DNA from: Mycolicibacterium arenosum | Lineage (GTDB): Bacteria > Actinomycetota > Actinomycetes > Mycobacteriales > Mycobacteriaceae | Reading direction: 5' to 3' | Assembly (NCBI RefSeq): GCF_024320865.1 | Contig: NZ_JANDBD010000003.1 | Location: 587,551-651,550 of the forward strand | DNA: 64,000 nt | Shown here: piece by piece, positions 42,831-52,249 of the stretch | How the letters are laid out: each line of letters starts with the position of its first letter | Numbering within the stretch: position 1 is the stretch's first letter | Translations under genes and position numbers: made by a program | The notes under the pieces: model-generated | What the model saw: only the letters and a program-made list of their open reading frames with translations | Told to the model about the DNA's origin: nothing | The model's database searches: none

Positions 42831-43631
42831 TCAAGTGCTGGCCAGCAGCATGAGCTTGTCGGCGGTGTCGGTGCCGGGTAGGGCGTGGTAGAGCTGCAAG
42901 TGTTGGCCGTCGGAGTCGGGAATGGGGAATCGGTTGCGGCGCAGGTGTAGTTCACCGACCAGGGGGTGGTGCAGGTGGCTGGCGCCTGCTCGGCGGTAGC
43001 CGACATCGGCTTTCACCCAAAGCATGTGGAAGCGCGGGCTGCTGGCGCATAGTTCGTCGACGATGACGTCGAGCCGGGGGTCTGTGGCTTGGCCGCCGGC
43101 GACCTGTCGGAGTCCGGCGACTACGCCCGCGGTGGCGTCGTCCCAGTCGGCATGGAGTTGGCGCTCGGCGGGGTCCAGGAACAGTTGTCGGAGCAGGTTG
43201 TGGCCCGGCGCGAAGTTCGGCGAAAGTGCGCGTGCGAGTCGGTTCGACGCTAGGCAGTCCAGACACCTACCGGCGACGAAGGCGGGCACGGCCAGTTGGT
43301 CGATGAGCGTGAGAACCTCGTCCGAGACGTGTTCGATGCCGGAATAGGTGGGGCGGTCGTCACGGGCCAGTTGGTGCAGGTGAGCGTTGGATGCGGCATC
43401 CATGCGGAGCGCCCGCGCCAGCGCGTCGAGGATCTGCGGTGACGGATGCGCGTTGCGGCCCTGCTCGATGCGCAAGTAGTAATCGGCGCTGATACCGGCC
43501 AGCGCGGCCAGTTCTTCACGGCGCAACCCCTCGACGCGCCGGCGTGGACCGGGCACCAGTCCGACGTCTTCTGGCCGCACCTGGCCGCGGCGCAGCCTGA
43601 GGTACTCGCCGAGCGCGTTACCGCTGGTCAT
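42831..43631 (-). CDS. XRE-family regulator (MmyB-like)
   Basis: A 266-residue regulator. The N-terminal HTH (residues 1-80) contains RRRVEGLRREELAALAGIS and YYLRIEQGR, characteristic of MmyB-like proteins. The C-terminal domain is the PAS-like MmyB ligand part (AVPAFVAGRCLDCLASNRLARAL). Many such genes diverge from oxidoreductases they control; here it diverges from a SnoaL-like gene and amidohydrolase-SDR genes. Start ATG 43631. Its 3' end lies close to the DUF305 remnant. Confidence 0.87.
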   Translation of the reverse strand: MTSGNALGEYLRLRRGQVRPEDVGLVPGPRRRVEGLRREELAALAGISADYYLRIEQGRNAHPSPQILDALARALRMDAASNAHLHQLARDDRPTYSGIEHVSDEVLTLIDQLAVPAFVAGRCLDCLASNRLARALSPNFAPGHNLLRQLFLDPAERQLHADWDDATAGVVAGLRQVAGGQATDPRLDVIVDELCASSPRFHMLWVKADVGYRRAGASHLHHPLVGELHLRRNRFPIPDSDGQHLQLYHALPGTDTADKLMLLAST

Positions 43632-43765
43632 TACCTCATCGTAGCCAAGGGTGGGTCTGCCAGTACCCGGGATGACCGGGGCCTACCCAGATCGTTGCGG
43701 GGCCGCTGAGACTTGTTGGTGAGCGCACCGATCGGGGAGCGCAGCCAACGAACGGGGTTCTCGCC

Positions 43766-44350
43766 ATGACTGTTTCGGTCGCCGATCTCGTGCAGGTCAT
43801 CGCGCACGAACGGGAGGGACGCGATCGCGGGTGGTGGGATCAAATGGCCGGTTCCTATCACGTGGAGTCCCGGGTGCGGTCGATGTGGTTCACCGGGACC
43901 GGCCAGGAGTTCGCCACCGCGTCGCGCGGGATGGCGGCGCGAGGGGACCACGCCCGACACCGGTTATCGGTTCCCAGCGTTCACCTCCGCGGGGAGCGTG
44001 CGGTGGTGACGATGCCGATGGCGATCGAGCTTCGCATCGAACTGCACGGCGTCGAGGCTGACCTCATCAGCTACGCCCGCGGCGTCTATCGGATGGAGCG
44101 CCGCGAGGGCCGCTTCCGAATCTGCGACCTGTCGACGATCTACGAGCGCGACACGCTCACTCCGGTAGAGCCCGGCGATGCCATTGCCATCGACCGAACG
44201 CGGTGGGCGACGTTGCCGGCCAGCTATCGGATGTTGGCCTACTACTTCGGTATCCGGGGTTACGACGTCGATCCGGATATGCCCGGTGACGACCGACCCG
44301 AGTCGGCCGGCGCCCTGATCGCCGAAGCCTTCGACTGGCTCACGAGCTGA
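43766..44350 (+). CDS. SnoaL/NTF2-like protein
   Basis: A 194-residue protein with an NTF2-like fold in its first ~145 residues (RDRGWWDQMAGSYHVESRVRS, then a beta-sheet rich middle ending in ICDLSTIYERDTL). Such proteins include SnoaL-type cyclases and dehydratases as well as many of unknown role. It is the first gene of a likely operon with an amidohydrolase (15-base gap) and an SDR, and is divergent from the XRE regulator. Confidence 0.72.
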   Translation: MTVSVADLVQVIAHEREGRDRGWWDQMAGSYHVESRVRSMWFTGTGQEFATASRGMAARGDHARHRLSVPSVHLRGERAVVTMPMAIELRIELHGVEADLISYARGVYRMERREGRFRICDLSTIYERDTLTPVEPGDAIAIDRTRWATLPASYRMLAYYFGIRGYDVDPDMPGDDRPESAGALIAEAFDWLTS

Positions 44351-44365
44351 GACCGAGAGGACATC

Positions 44366-45361
44366 ATGCGCACCATCACCCTTGAAGAGCACTTCGTATC
44401 GCAGGCCTTCCTCGAACTGGCCGGAGTGGACCTCGGGCCCCAACAGGCGGTCGACATGTCCGCAGCGACGGTGACCGACCTGGGCGAGCGACGGTTGGCC
44501 GACATGGATGCCGCTGGCATCGACATGCAGATCCTGAGCCACGTGCTGCCGACCTTCGACCCGATTCCCGTCGATCGCCAACTCGCCATCGCATCACGTG
44601 CCAATGACCAGGTCGCCGAAGCGGTTTCGGCACATCCCGACCGGTTCGCAGCATTCGCCGCACTACCCATGGGCGATACCCCCGCCGCATTACGAGAGTT
44701 GGATCGCGCGGTCAGCGAGTTGGGCTTCAAGGGTGTGCTGGTCAACGGCCGCGAGGACGGCCGCTTTCTCGACGACCCGGTCCTCTTCCCCATCCTGGAA
44801 CGGGCTGCGGCGCTGCATGTCCCACTCTATCTGCATCCAGGGCTGCCGACGGAGTCCATCCGCCGCGAATACTATTCCAACCTTCCCCCCGAGGTCGCCT
44901 ACGCCCTGGCCGCGCCGGCGTGGGGCTGGCACGCCGAAACCGGCCTGCACCTGTTGCGGCTGATCGCCACCGGCACCTTCGACCGCCTCCCGAACCTGCA
45001 GATCGTCATCGGTCACATGGGCGAGATGCTCCCCTTCATGCTCGACAGGGTAGATGCCTACCTCACCCCACCAGCACGCAAGAACGGCCTGCAGCGAAGC
45101 GTCGCCGAAACATTCAGCAGCAACGTCTGGGTCACCACGAGCGGGATGTTCAGCGCCGGACCGTTACTGCTGTTGATCGACGTCATCGGGATCGACCGCG
45201 TGCTGTTCTCCGTCGACTATCCGTTCTGCGCGACCACACAGGGCCGGGACTTCCTCGATGCGATGCCGCTGCGCACCGCCGACAAGGCCAAGATCAGCCA
45301 CCGCAACGCCCAGAAGCTGCTCGACATTCCGCCCGCACCGGGCAACAACCACACCACATAG
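44366..45361 (+). CDS. amidohydrolase-2 family (ACMSD / benzoate-decarboxylase-like)
   Basis: A 331-residue metal-dependent TIM-barrel enzyme. It begins MRTITLEEHFVSQAF, where the E-H pair replaces H-x-H as in 2,3-dihydroxybenzoate/gamma-resorcylate decarboxylases. PLYLHPGLP, IVIGHMGEMLPF and the late VLFSVDYPF with the metal Asp complete the site. It would decarboxylate or hydrolyse an aromatic acid. It is placed between the SnoaL-like gene and an SDR with a 13-base gap. Confidence 0.85.
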   Translation: MRTITLEEHFVSQAFLELAGVDLGPQQAVDMSAATVTDLGERRLADMDAAGIDMQILSHVLPTFDPIPVDRQLAIASRANDQVAEAVSAHPDRFAAFAALPMGDTPAALRELDRAVSELGFKGVLVNGREDGRFLDDPVLFPILERAAALHVPLYLHPGLPTESIRREYYSNLPPEVAYALAAPAWGWHAETGLHLLRLIATGTFDRLPNLQIVIGHMGEMLPFMLDRVDAYLTPPARKNGLQRSVAETFSSNVWVTTSGMFSAGPLLLLIDVIGIDRVLFSVDYPFCATTQGRDFLDAMPLRTADKAKISHRNAQKLLDIPPAPGNNHTT

Positions 45362-45374
45362 AAGGAGACCCACT

Positions 45375-46082
45375 ATGACGACAACCCTGATCACCGGCGC
45401 GAACAAGGGCCTGGGCTATGAGACCGCCCGCCAACTGATCGCAGCCGGCCACACCGTCTACCTCGGCTGCCGCGATGAGCAGCGGGGTCAATCGGCCGCC
45501 GACCAGCTCGGCGCACGACTGGTCCATCTCGACGTCACCGACGGCGCGTCTGTTTCTGCTGCAGTCCGATTCATCGATGAGCGGGGTGGCCTAGACGTCC
45601 TGGTCAACAATGCCGGTGTCGAAGGTCGGGGCGAGCACAATTCGATCATCGACGCCGCCTCGGCCACCGCCGAGACGGTGCGAGCGGTATTCGACACCAA
45701 TGTCTTCGGCGTCGTCCGCGTCACCCACGAGTTCCTACCGTTACTCCAACGGTCGTCGGCTCCAGTGATGGTCAACGTCAGTAGTAGCCTCGGATCGTTC
45801 AACCTCGCGGGCTCACCCGACAGCCCCACCTATCTCTACCCAGGCGTCGCCTACCCGGCATCCAAGGCGGCACTCAACATGATCACCATCCAGCTCGCCA
45901 AGCAGTTCCCCACCATGCGGATCAATGCCGTCGAGCCCGGTTACACCGACACCGACCTCAACGGTCACACCGGTACTCAAACAGTGCAGGAAGGCGCACG
46001 CATCATCGTCGAGATGGCTCAAACAGCACCGGACGGACCGACCGGCGGCTACTACTCCACCCACGGTCCAATCCCCTGGTGA
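45375..46082 (+). CDS. SDR oxidoreductase
   Basis: A 235-residue short-chain dehydrogenase with TTLITGANKGLGYETARQL (cofactor), VNNAGV, the catalytic Ser in VSSSLGSF and YPASKAALN (Tyr/Lys). Ribosome binding site GAAGGAG precedes ATG 45375. Longer upstream starts are out of the amidohydrolase frame and rejected. A decayed duplicate follows at 46163. Confidence 0.9.
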   Translation: MTTTLITGANKGLGYETARQLIAAGHTVYLGCRDEQRGQSAADQLGARLVHLDVTDGASVSAAVRFIDERGGLDVLVNNAGVEGRGEHNSIIDAASATAETVRAVFDTNVFGVVRVTHEFLPLLQRSSAPVMVNVSSSLGSFNLAGSPDSPTYLYPGVAYPASKAALNMITIQLAKQFPTMRINAVEPGYTDTDLNGHTGTQTVQEGARIIVEMAQTAPDGPTGGYYSTHGPIPW

Positions 46083-46162
46083 TGCCCCGAGCGCCCACAC
46101 GCTCCGAATAGTGAAGCAACCCAGACGAACTGTTGACGGATTACCGATATGGGAGCGGCCCA

Positions 46163-46867
46163 ATGACCACGTCATTGATAACCGGGGCCAACAAGGGCCT
46201 CGGCTACGAGACCGCCCGCCAGTTGACTGCGGCGGGCCACACCGTGTATCGGCGCCCGAGACCCCAACCGGGGCCGTGAAGCCGCCATGCGGATCGGGGC
46301 ACGCTTCGTCGAGCTCGATGTCACCAGTGACGATTCGGTGTCGGCGGCGGCGACGGCCATCGAGGCCGACGGCGGACTGGACGTCTTGATCAACAACGCG
46401 GGCATCGCCGAGCGGACCCCGACGGGCAGCTATGTGCCCACGCCGACGAGACCGCCGATTCGCTGCGATCGACCTTCGAGACCAACGTCTTCGGTGTGGT
46501 GCGCGTCATCCGCGCATTCCTACCGCTGCTGGAGAAGTCGAGCGTCCCAGCCATCGTCAACGTCAGTAGCGCACTTTCGCTGACGCGCGAACTCATTCGC
46601 GGAGGCTCTCCGACAAACCTCTTCCCTGGGATCGGCTATCCCGCGTCCAAGGCCGCACTCAACGTGATCACCGTCCAATACGCCAAGGCGTTCCCTGGGA
46701 TCCGGATCAACGCCGTAGGGCCAGGTTTCACCGCCACCGATCTCAATGGCAACACCGGCACTCAATCGGTTCGAGAAGGTGCGGAAGTCATCGTGCGCAT
46801 GGCCCAGATCGGTCCACGAGGACCCAGCGGCGGATTCTTCGACCGCCGCGGCTCCATAGCGTGGTGA
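46163..46867 (+). pseudogene. second SDR gene, frameshifted
   Basis: A tandem duplicate of the preceding SDR. From ATG 46163 it reads MTTSLITGANKGLGYETAR, then leaves frame near 46250: codons for Y-L-G-A-R would need two more bases after TAT. The middle (46287-46430) continues in another frame with RIGARFVELDV and INNAGIAER, and a second shift near 46440 restores the first frame for TFETNVFGVVRV, GYPASKAALN and the C-terminal GSIAW. Two indels (net 3 bases) make it non-functional unless they are sequencing errors. Confidence 0.82.
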
Positions 46868-46943
46868 ATGCGACGGCGTCCGCTGTGGCCTGAGCGTTTC
46901 GACGTCGCCTCACGGCGATGATGGGTCGGTTCGACTCACAAAC

Positions 46944-48133
46944 TCACCACTCAACCGGCAGCGTGTGCAATCCGTACACCACGTGGTTCGCGCGGAACTG
47001 AACATCTTCGAATGGCACGGCCAACATGAGGTTCGGAAAGCGTTGCAGCAGAGCAGGAAAGGCAATACGCATCTCCATACGGGCCAGCGGGGCCCCTAGG
47101 CAGTGGTGCACACCGTGACCGAACGCGAGGTGACCGGGGGCTCCGCGACGCACGTCGAGCTGGTTGGGTTCGTCGATGAGGCGGCGTCACGATTGGCGGC
47201 GGGAAGGGCCGCCAGGATCTGTTCGCCTGCGGCAATGGTGTGCCCGGCGATCTGGACCTCGGTGGTGGTGGTGCGCACCATTGGAGTCGGGACCACCGAC
47301 AGCCAGCGCAGCAGTTCCTCCACGGCGGCCCCGACGTTGCCGGGTTCGTCACGCATGATGGCCAACTGTTCGGGGTGGCGCAGGAGCGCGAGGGTGCCCA
47401 GCGCGAGCATGTTGGCCGTTGTCTCGTGCCCGGCCACAAGCAACAACGAGGCGATGCCGGTCAGCTCGGCAGTGCTGAGTTCGGCCCCGTGCTCGCGCAC
47501 CAGCATTCCGAGGATGTCCTCTCCGGGATCATTCTGTGCTGATTCGACCAACCGGCGCATGTAGGTGTGGTCTTCGCGAAAGACGTCGGTCTGCTGCTCG
47601 ATGGACAGCGAGCCGTCGACCATGCGACGGGAGCGGGCTTGGAACTCGTCCCGGTCGGCATACGGCACGCCCAGCAGCTCGCAGATCACCAGCGACGGCA
47701 TCGGCAGGGCGAACGTCTCGACCAGGTCGGCGGGGCTGCCACCCCGCTCGAGATCGTCGAGGGCCGTCTCGACGATCTCGACGATCCGGGGTTCCAGCCG
47801 GCGCATCCGGCGCATCGTGAACTCCGGTGTCAGCAATCGACGCAGACGGGTGTGTTCGGGTGGGTCGGCTTCGAGCAGCTGCCCGGCCCGCAGTTCGGCT
47901 GCTTCGTCATCGGTGAGGTCGGCGTACTCGGTTTGCGTGATGCGGAATCGGGTGTTGTCGGAGAGGACGTCCCGCACGTCCTGATGGCGGCTCACCGCGT
48001 AGCCGGTGTGGCCCGGCGTGAACGGCATCGTGATGTGTACGACGCCCGAGTCATCACGATCAGTCGTGATCTCTCGTAGCGGATGGAACGTGTCGCGTTG
48101 CATGTACGGCGATACCGTTGTGGAACAGGTCAT
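46944..48133 (-). pseudogene. cytochrome P450, frameshifted before the heme loop
   Basis: A P450 of about 395 residues. From ATG 48133 it reads MTCSTTVSPYMQRD, with the I-helix LLVAGHETTANMLAL and the K-helix EELLRW. At about 47180 one base is missing after ...NRDAA, so the long frame ends in unrelated codons, while a second frame from 47178 carries [21 protein letters not shown] with the heme Cys and the normal C-terminus. Together they make a complete P450 with one frameshift. It lies near the SDR genes and may belong to the same catabolic set. Confidence 0.85.
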
Positions 48134-48192
48134 TTCGTGCTCCCTTCGTTGTGCCCATCGCAGAACTGTCGTGTGGCCGACACGATGGATCG

Positions 48193-49712
48193 TCAACCGT
48201 TCGGTGGAATCACCCGCCAGGCGACCACGCCGGCGATCACCAGCAGCACCGCGGTGATCAGCGACGTCGTGTGCATGGCTTCGGTGAACGCGACGCGACC
48301 CGCAGTGAGTAGCGGCTCACTCGGCGCGGCCGGGGTCTGCGCTGCCGCGGTCAGGGCCGACGGTAGCGACTCGCGCAGTGCCGTTGCGAGCGGGCCATCG
48401 GTGGCCTGTGTGGGCAGCTGCACCGCCGCGCGGTACACCGCTGTGTGCAGCGAGCCCAGCAGCGCGATACCGAGTGCAGCACCCAACTCGTAGGCGGTTT
48501 CGGAAACCGCCGACGCCGCGCCGGCCCGGTCGGGGGGCACGGAGGAGAGCACCGCGTCGGTGTGGTCAATGTCAGCGCCAGGCCGACTCCGAAACCGACG
48601 GCGGCCAAAACCGTTGAGAGCACAGTGAAGTCCGCGTTACCCGTGGCGGCGGCGACCGCACCCACTCCACCGGCGGCGACCAGCAGGCCGACGCCGATCG
48701 CTCGGCCCCGCCCCAGGCGGAAGGCAATCGCCCCGACGAGGAACGTCGTCACGACGCTGGCAAGCGACAGCGGCGACTGCCACAGACCCGCATCCCCGGG
48801 GCTCAGACCGCGAACCATTTGGAAGTACTGCGACAGCAGGAACACCAGCCCGCTCAACGCCAGCATCGACAACAGGTTGGCACCCACTGCACCGGCGAAC
48901 ACCGGCCGACGGAACAGGGTGATGTCGAGCAACGGCGTGCTTGTGCGTCGCTGCCGGTGGACGAAGAGGGCCGCAGCAGCCGAGCCCACAAGCAGAGCGC
49001 CCACCGCGGTGACGTCGACGCCTTCGGCGGCACGCTTCACCGCGAACACCGGCGCAATGACCGCCACGACCGATAGAGCAGCGCTCAGGAGGTCGAACGC
49101 ACCGGGCTGTGAGTTCCGCGACTCCGGGAGCAGGACGGGACCGACGACCAGGAGCACCGCCATGACGGGCAGGTTGATCAGGAAAACCGACCCACACCAG
49201 AAGTGCTCCAACAGCACGCCCCCGACCAGTGGACCGACGGCGGCACCGACGGTGGCCGCCGCCGCCCAGATCGCGATCGCGGTGGTGCGCTGACGACCGT
49301 CGTGGAACAGGTTCCTGATGAGCGACAGGGTCGATGGCATCAACGTTGCTCCGGCGACCCCGAGCAGCACTCGGGCGGCGATCAGCCAGCCGGCGGTCGG
49401 CGCGAACGCGGCGAGCAGTGACGCGACACCGAACACGGCAGCGCCCACAATTAGCAGCCGCTTTCGTCCAACTCGGTCTCCGACGTTGCCCATCGTGACC
49501 AGCGGACCGGCGAGGGCAAAGGAGTGCACGTCGGCGATCCACAACAGTTGTGTCGGGGACGGGGCAAGGTCGGCTGACAGCGACGGGACGGCAAGGGATA
49601 ACACAGTGCTGTCGATTCTGAGCAGTAGCACCGCGAGCACCAAGACGGACAACCCCGACCACTCGCGACGTCCTGCGTTGACACTCCCACAAGCATTCCG
49701 CTCCGGCCGCAT
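48193..49712 (-). pseudogene. MFS multidrug efflux transporter (LfrA/EmrB type), frameshifted
   Basis: A 14-TM DHA2-type exporter resembling LfrA of M. smegmatis: IDSTVLSLAVPSLSADL, MGNVGDRVGRKRLLIVGA and the C-motif-like VLLGVAGATLMPSTLSLIRNLF. The long frame from ATG 49712 is sound until about 48562, where one extra base shifts it; a second frame beginning MLSSVPPDRAGAASAVSET carries the remaining ~119 residues to 48193. It is divergent from a TetR gene, with a 26-bp palindrome 5 bases upstream of the start. Confidence 0.83.
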
Positions 49713-49717
49713 GCAAA

Positions 49718-49743
49718 TAACGTACCGTCTAGACGGTACGTTA
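49718..49743. promoter_or_regulatory. 26-bp perfect palindrome, TetR operator
   Basis: Two perfect 13-base half-sites, TAACGTACCGTCT and its reverse complement, abut at the centre. They lie between the divergent MFS transporter (start 49712) and TetR gene (start 49796). Length, symmetry and place fit autoregulated TetR-efflux pairs such as lfrR-lfrA. Confidence 0.85.
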
Positions 49744-49795
49744 GGCTCCTAGTTGCACCGCGAGATGAATCGCAACCCATTGCCTGGAGGGACCC

Positions 49796-50365
49796 ATGGC
49801 CGCCCTGCAACGCGACGCCGCCCGGACGAGACGGGCGTTACTCGACTCTGCTGGGCGCGCCTTGATCGTGCACGGCCCCGGCGTCAGCCTTGATGCGGTC
49901 GCGCGCGAAGCAGATGTCTCCAAAGGCGTTCTGCTGCAACACTTTCGCACTCGCGGCGAGCTTCTCCTGGCGGTAGCCGAAGACTGGATCGAGCGTTTCG
50001 ACGCGACTGTTCAACGCCACCTTGACCCGAATGACGGAGAGCCGGGACGGTGGTGCCGAGCCCACATCCGCGCCGCGTTCGACCCCGCGATGTCCGGTGG
50101 ACCGTGGCTGCACGCCGCCGTCCAGGCCGCCCTGCTGGCGACGCCCGGCTTCCTGCAGCAGGCGCGGGCTAGCGCCGAGCGGTGGCAGCGGGAGATGGAG
50201 AGCGACGGGCTGCACCCGGATCGGGTCACGCTGATAGCCCGCGCTCTTGATGGCGACGCGATGAACGACCTCTTCGCCGGGGTCCAGGACAACGCACGTC
50301 GCGCCACGCTGTGCGAGCTACTCCTGTCGCTGACCGATGACCCCGGCCCCTTAGTCAGCCGTTGA
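49796..50365 (+). CDS. TetR-family regulator of the efflux gene
   Basis: A 189-residue TetR regulator with HTH residues ~10-55 (RTRRALLDSAGRALIVHGPG, then VSKGVLLQHFRTRGELL) and a helical ligand domain containing PWLHAAVQAALLATPGF. It is divergent from the LfrA-like MFS gene and shares the perfect palindrome at 49718-49743. Start ATG 49796 with GGAGGGA upstream. Confidence 0.88.
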   Translation: MAALQRDAARTRRALLDSAGRALIVHGPGVSLDAVAREADVSKGVLLQHFRTRGELLLAVAEDWIERFDATVQRHLDPNDGEPGRWCRAHIRAAFDPAMSGGPWLHAAVQAALLATPGFLQQARASAERWQREMESDGLHPDRVTLIARALDGDAMNDLFAGVQDNARRATLCELLLSLTDDPGPLVSR

Positions 50366-50524
50366 TGAGGCACCTACTGAACGACCGTGGGAATGGTCGT
50401 GGCCGCGAGTCCAACCCACCTGCCGGTGGGAGCGGAAATGCCGGGTTCGCCACTGCAGCAACGGCGCAGCTCGCTGGATCGTCGTCCGACTCGGCGCAAC
50501 GTCGACCGGCGCACCGCTGACCGG

Positions 50525-51193
50525 CTACTTGTCCAGCAGCTTCTGCATCGTGTCGATCTCAGCCTGCTGAGAGGACACGATGTTCCGCGCCATCTCGACC
50601 GCGCCCGAGAACTGACCGCCGTCGATCTCCTGCTGGGCCATCACGATCGCGCCCCGGTGGTGCGCAATCATCTGGGTCAGAAACAGCCGGCCGGCCTCAG
50701 CGCCCTGCGCGTTCTGCAGCGCAGCCATGTCGGCCTGCGACATCATGCCGTGGCCACCACCGCCCATCGGCATGTCGCCCATGCCGGCACCGGGCATCTG
50801 ATGGCCGGGCATGTCGTGTCCCGGCATGTCGGCGCCCCCCGGTGCGGGCGTCGCGGACGCTCCCCAGTCCTGAAGCCACCGTTGCATCAACTCGATCTCC
50901 GGACCCTGGGCGTTCTTGATCTCATCGGCGAGGGACACCACCGCGGGGTCCACGCCCTGCTTGTCGAGAATCATGTCGCTCATCTCGATCGCCTGCTGGT
51001 GATGGGGAATCATGTTCTGGGCGAACGACACATCGGCGTCATTGTGAGTGGCAGCACTCGACGGCGCCGACGCCGTCGTCGACGCGCTACTCGCGGACGG
51101 TTGAGCCTCCGTTCCGGCATTCGAACACGCACCGACGAACAGGGTCGACGCGGCCAACGCCGCGAGCCCCACACCACATCGCTTGTGCTGCAA
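50525..51193 (-). CDS. DUF305 lipoprotein (copy 2)
   Basis: About 222 residues. A lipoprotein signal ends in TLFVGACS (lipid Cys). Two His-rich DUF305 motifs are present: NMIPHHQQAIEMSDMI and TQMIAHHRGAIVMAQQEIDG, separated by a Met/Gly/His-rich stretch (MPGHDMPGHQMPGAGMGD). DUF305 proteins are ferritin-like four-helix proteins linked to copper in many bacteria. The start is taken as TTG 51193 because AGGGG lies 7 bases upstream; ATG 51217 and 51238 are in frame without such a site. CopR-type direct repeats (51289-51307) lie upstream. Confidence 0.85.
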   Translation of the reverse strand: MQHKRCGVGLAALAASTLFVGACSNAGTEAQPSASSASTTASAPSSAATHNDADVSFAQNMIPHHQQAIEMSDMILDKQGVDPAVVSLADEIKNAQGPEIELMQRWLQDWGASATPAPGGADMPGHDMPGHQMPGAGMGDMPMGGGGHGMMSQADMAALQNAQGAEAGRLFLTQMIAHHRGAIVMAQQEIDGGQFSGAVEMARNIVSSQQAEIDTMQKLLDK

Positions 51194-51288
51194 CGCACAT
51201 CCCCTCTCGTACTCCATCGATCGATCAGCGGGCGTCATCGCCGCCTCCGACCAGCATCACCAACCCGTGTATGGCGAGGTTCGTGTTC

Positions 51289-51307
51289 CGATGAAGATTC
51301 GATGAAG
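51289..51307. promoter_or_regulatory. CopR-type direct repeat upstream of DUF305 copy 2
   Basis: CGATGAAG-ATT-CGATGAAG: two identical 8-mers repeated with an 11-base period, the spacing expected for an OmpR-type dimer bound head to tail. It lies ~95 bases before the DUF305 start. From memory it resembles the TGAAGATTT-NN-TGAAGATTT box described for CopR of Corynebacterium glutamicum. Confidence 0.6.
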
Positions 51308-51359
51308 ACGCCTCCGCCCTCGCGGGCGCGTGCCATCGGTCACTGCGCTCCGCAGCGGG

Positions 51360-52073
51360 TCAGGCGTGGCACCGGCATGACGATGTCTCAGTTGAAACGG
51401 GTTCCGGCTGGACCATGTCGGTTTCGGGCCGCCAATCGAAAGGGAAGTGCTTGCTGGACCCGCCGCGGTACTCGTGCGACCACTCGAAGCCGAGAGCGTG
51501 ATCGCGCTCGACGACGCCCCAGGTGGCGACCTGTCCGGGCCCAACCTCCGCGCCGGGGGCGTTGACTGTGGTGACGCGTCGGCTCGGATCAGACGTGGGA
51601 CCGGTCAACGCCGCGACCCGCACATCCACCTTGGTTGGGATCTCGGCGCGCCAGTAGGCCAGATCGTCTGCGGCTTCGAAGGTGATCGGCGCGTACTCGA
51701 TGCCGCGCAAGTCCTCGATCAGGCTGGCGAATTCAGCCGGCCAGCCGCCCACCTCACCGGTGAAGATGCGTTCCAGTGCCTCGCGCTGGGCGGGATCGGC
51801 CTTCGCGTCGATGTAGAACATCAGCTTCATCATCGCGCTGGGATCACCAACCCACATGTTGCCGGTGAACTCCCCGAGCGAGACCACGTTCAGGCCGGCC
51901 AGATTCACCTCGCCGAAGTGACCTTCACGGACATGCCAGACGAGGGTGAACAGGCAGTCGCCGTGGGTGGGTGCCTGAGCAAAGCTGCACGGGCAGGGCA
52001 GTTTGCAACTGCACACGTCGAACCAGTCACCGCGCAGACGCCAGTCGGTCACCGTAGAACTCATTGCCATCAT
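51360..52073 (-). CDS. DUF1326 protein
   Basis: A 237-residue protein whose N-terminus carries WFDVCSCKLPCPCSFAQAP, the four-Cys signature of DUF1326, and whose C-terminus ends SSCRCHA, adding two Cys. DUF1326 genes are often found with copper-handling genes, and metal binding by the Cys cluster is likely. The start is ATG 52073, with GAGGA 6 bases upstream. A TACCC-N5-GGGTA box lies directly before it (52090-52104) and overlaps the likely -10. It is divergent from the rhodanese gene. Confidence 0.82.
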   Translation of the reverse strand: MMAMSSTVTDWRLRGDWFDVCSCKLPCPCSFAQAPTHGDCLFTLVWHVREGHFGEVNLAGLNVVSLGEFTGNMWVGDPSAMMKLMFYIDAKADPAQREALERIFTGEVGGWPAEFASLIEDLRGIEYAPITFEAADDLAYWRAEIPTKVDVRVAALTGPTSDPSRRVTTVNAPGAEVGPGQVATWGVVERDHALGFEWSHEYRGGSSKHFPFDWRPETDMVQPEPVSTETSSCRCHA

Positions 52074-52089
52074 TTCGTCCTCTCCCATA

Positions 52090-52104
52090 TACCCCCTAGG
52101 GGTA
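52090..52104. promoter_or_regulatory. RicR-type box (TACCC-N5-GGGTA), DUF1326 side
   Basis: TACCCCCTAGGGGTA fits the copper-responsive RicR palindrome of mycobacteria. On the minus strand its last TA forms part of a TATATG -10 at 52091-52086, so a bound repressor would cover the promoter of the DUF1326 gene. Confidence 0.75.
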
Positions 52105-52108
52105 TCTC

Positions 52109-52140
52109 GACAGGGCCACGTTAACGCGTGCGGCCCTGTC
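52109..52140. repeat. central inverted repeat in the divergent copper promoter
   Basis: GACAGGGCC (52109-52117) and GGCCCTGTC (52132-52140) are perfect 9-base arms, with ACG/CGT pairing further in. It lies exactly between the two RicR-type boxes of the divergent genes. Confidence 0.65.
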
Positions 52141-52147
52141 GCGCAAG

Positions 52148-52162
52148 TACCCCTGGGGGGTA
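52148..52162. promoter_or_regulatory. RicR-type box, rhodanese side
   Basis: TACCCCTGGGGGGTA fits TACCC-N5-GGGTA. Its terminal TA begins TATAGT (52161-52166), a -10 followed 6 bases later by ATG 52173. The arrangement mirrors that of the box at 52090. Confidence 0.72.
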
Positions 52163-52172
52163 TAGTTTTCAC

Positions 52173-52235
52173 ATGGATGCATCGGATCGCCCCGGTCGTG
52201 TCGAAGCGCGCGCTGGCAGAGAACACGTCCACTGA
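52173..52235 (+). CDS. possible 20-codon leaderless peptide
   Basis: ATG 52173 lies 6 bases after the TATAGT -10, so a transcript would begin at or next to it. The frame gives a 20-residue peptide starting MDASDRPGRVEARAG and ending in HVH before a TGA at 52233. It precedes the rhodanese gene by 14 bases. It could be a leader peptide, or mark a frameshift at the rhodanese 5' end. No homologue is recognised. Confidence 0.35.
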   Translation: MDASDRPGRVEARAGREHVH

Positions 52236-52249
52236 CGCTCTCTTGGGGG

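Noticed and set aside
50395..51565. Long plus-strand frame over DUF305 copy 2, similar to one at 53903-55087
   Set aside because: The two resemble each other only because both are antisense to duplicated DUF305 genes.
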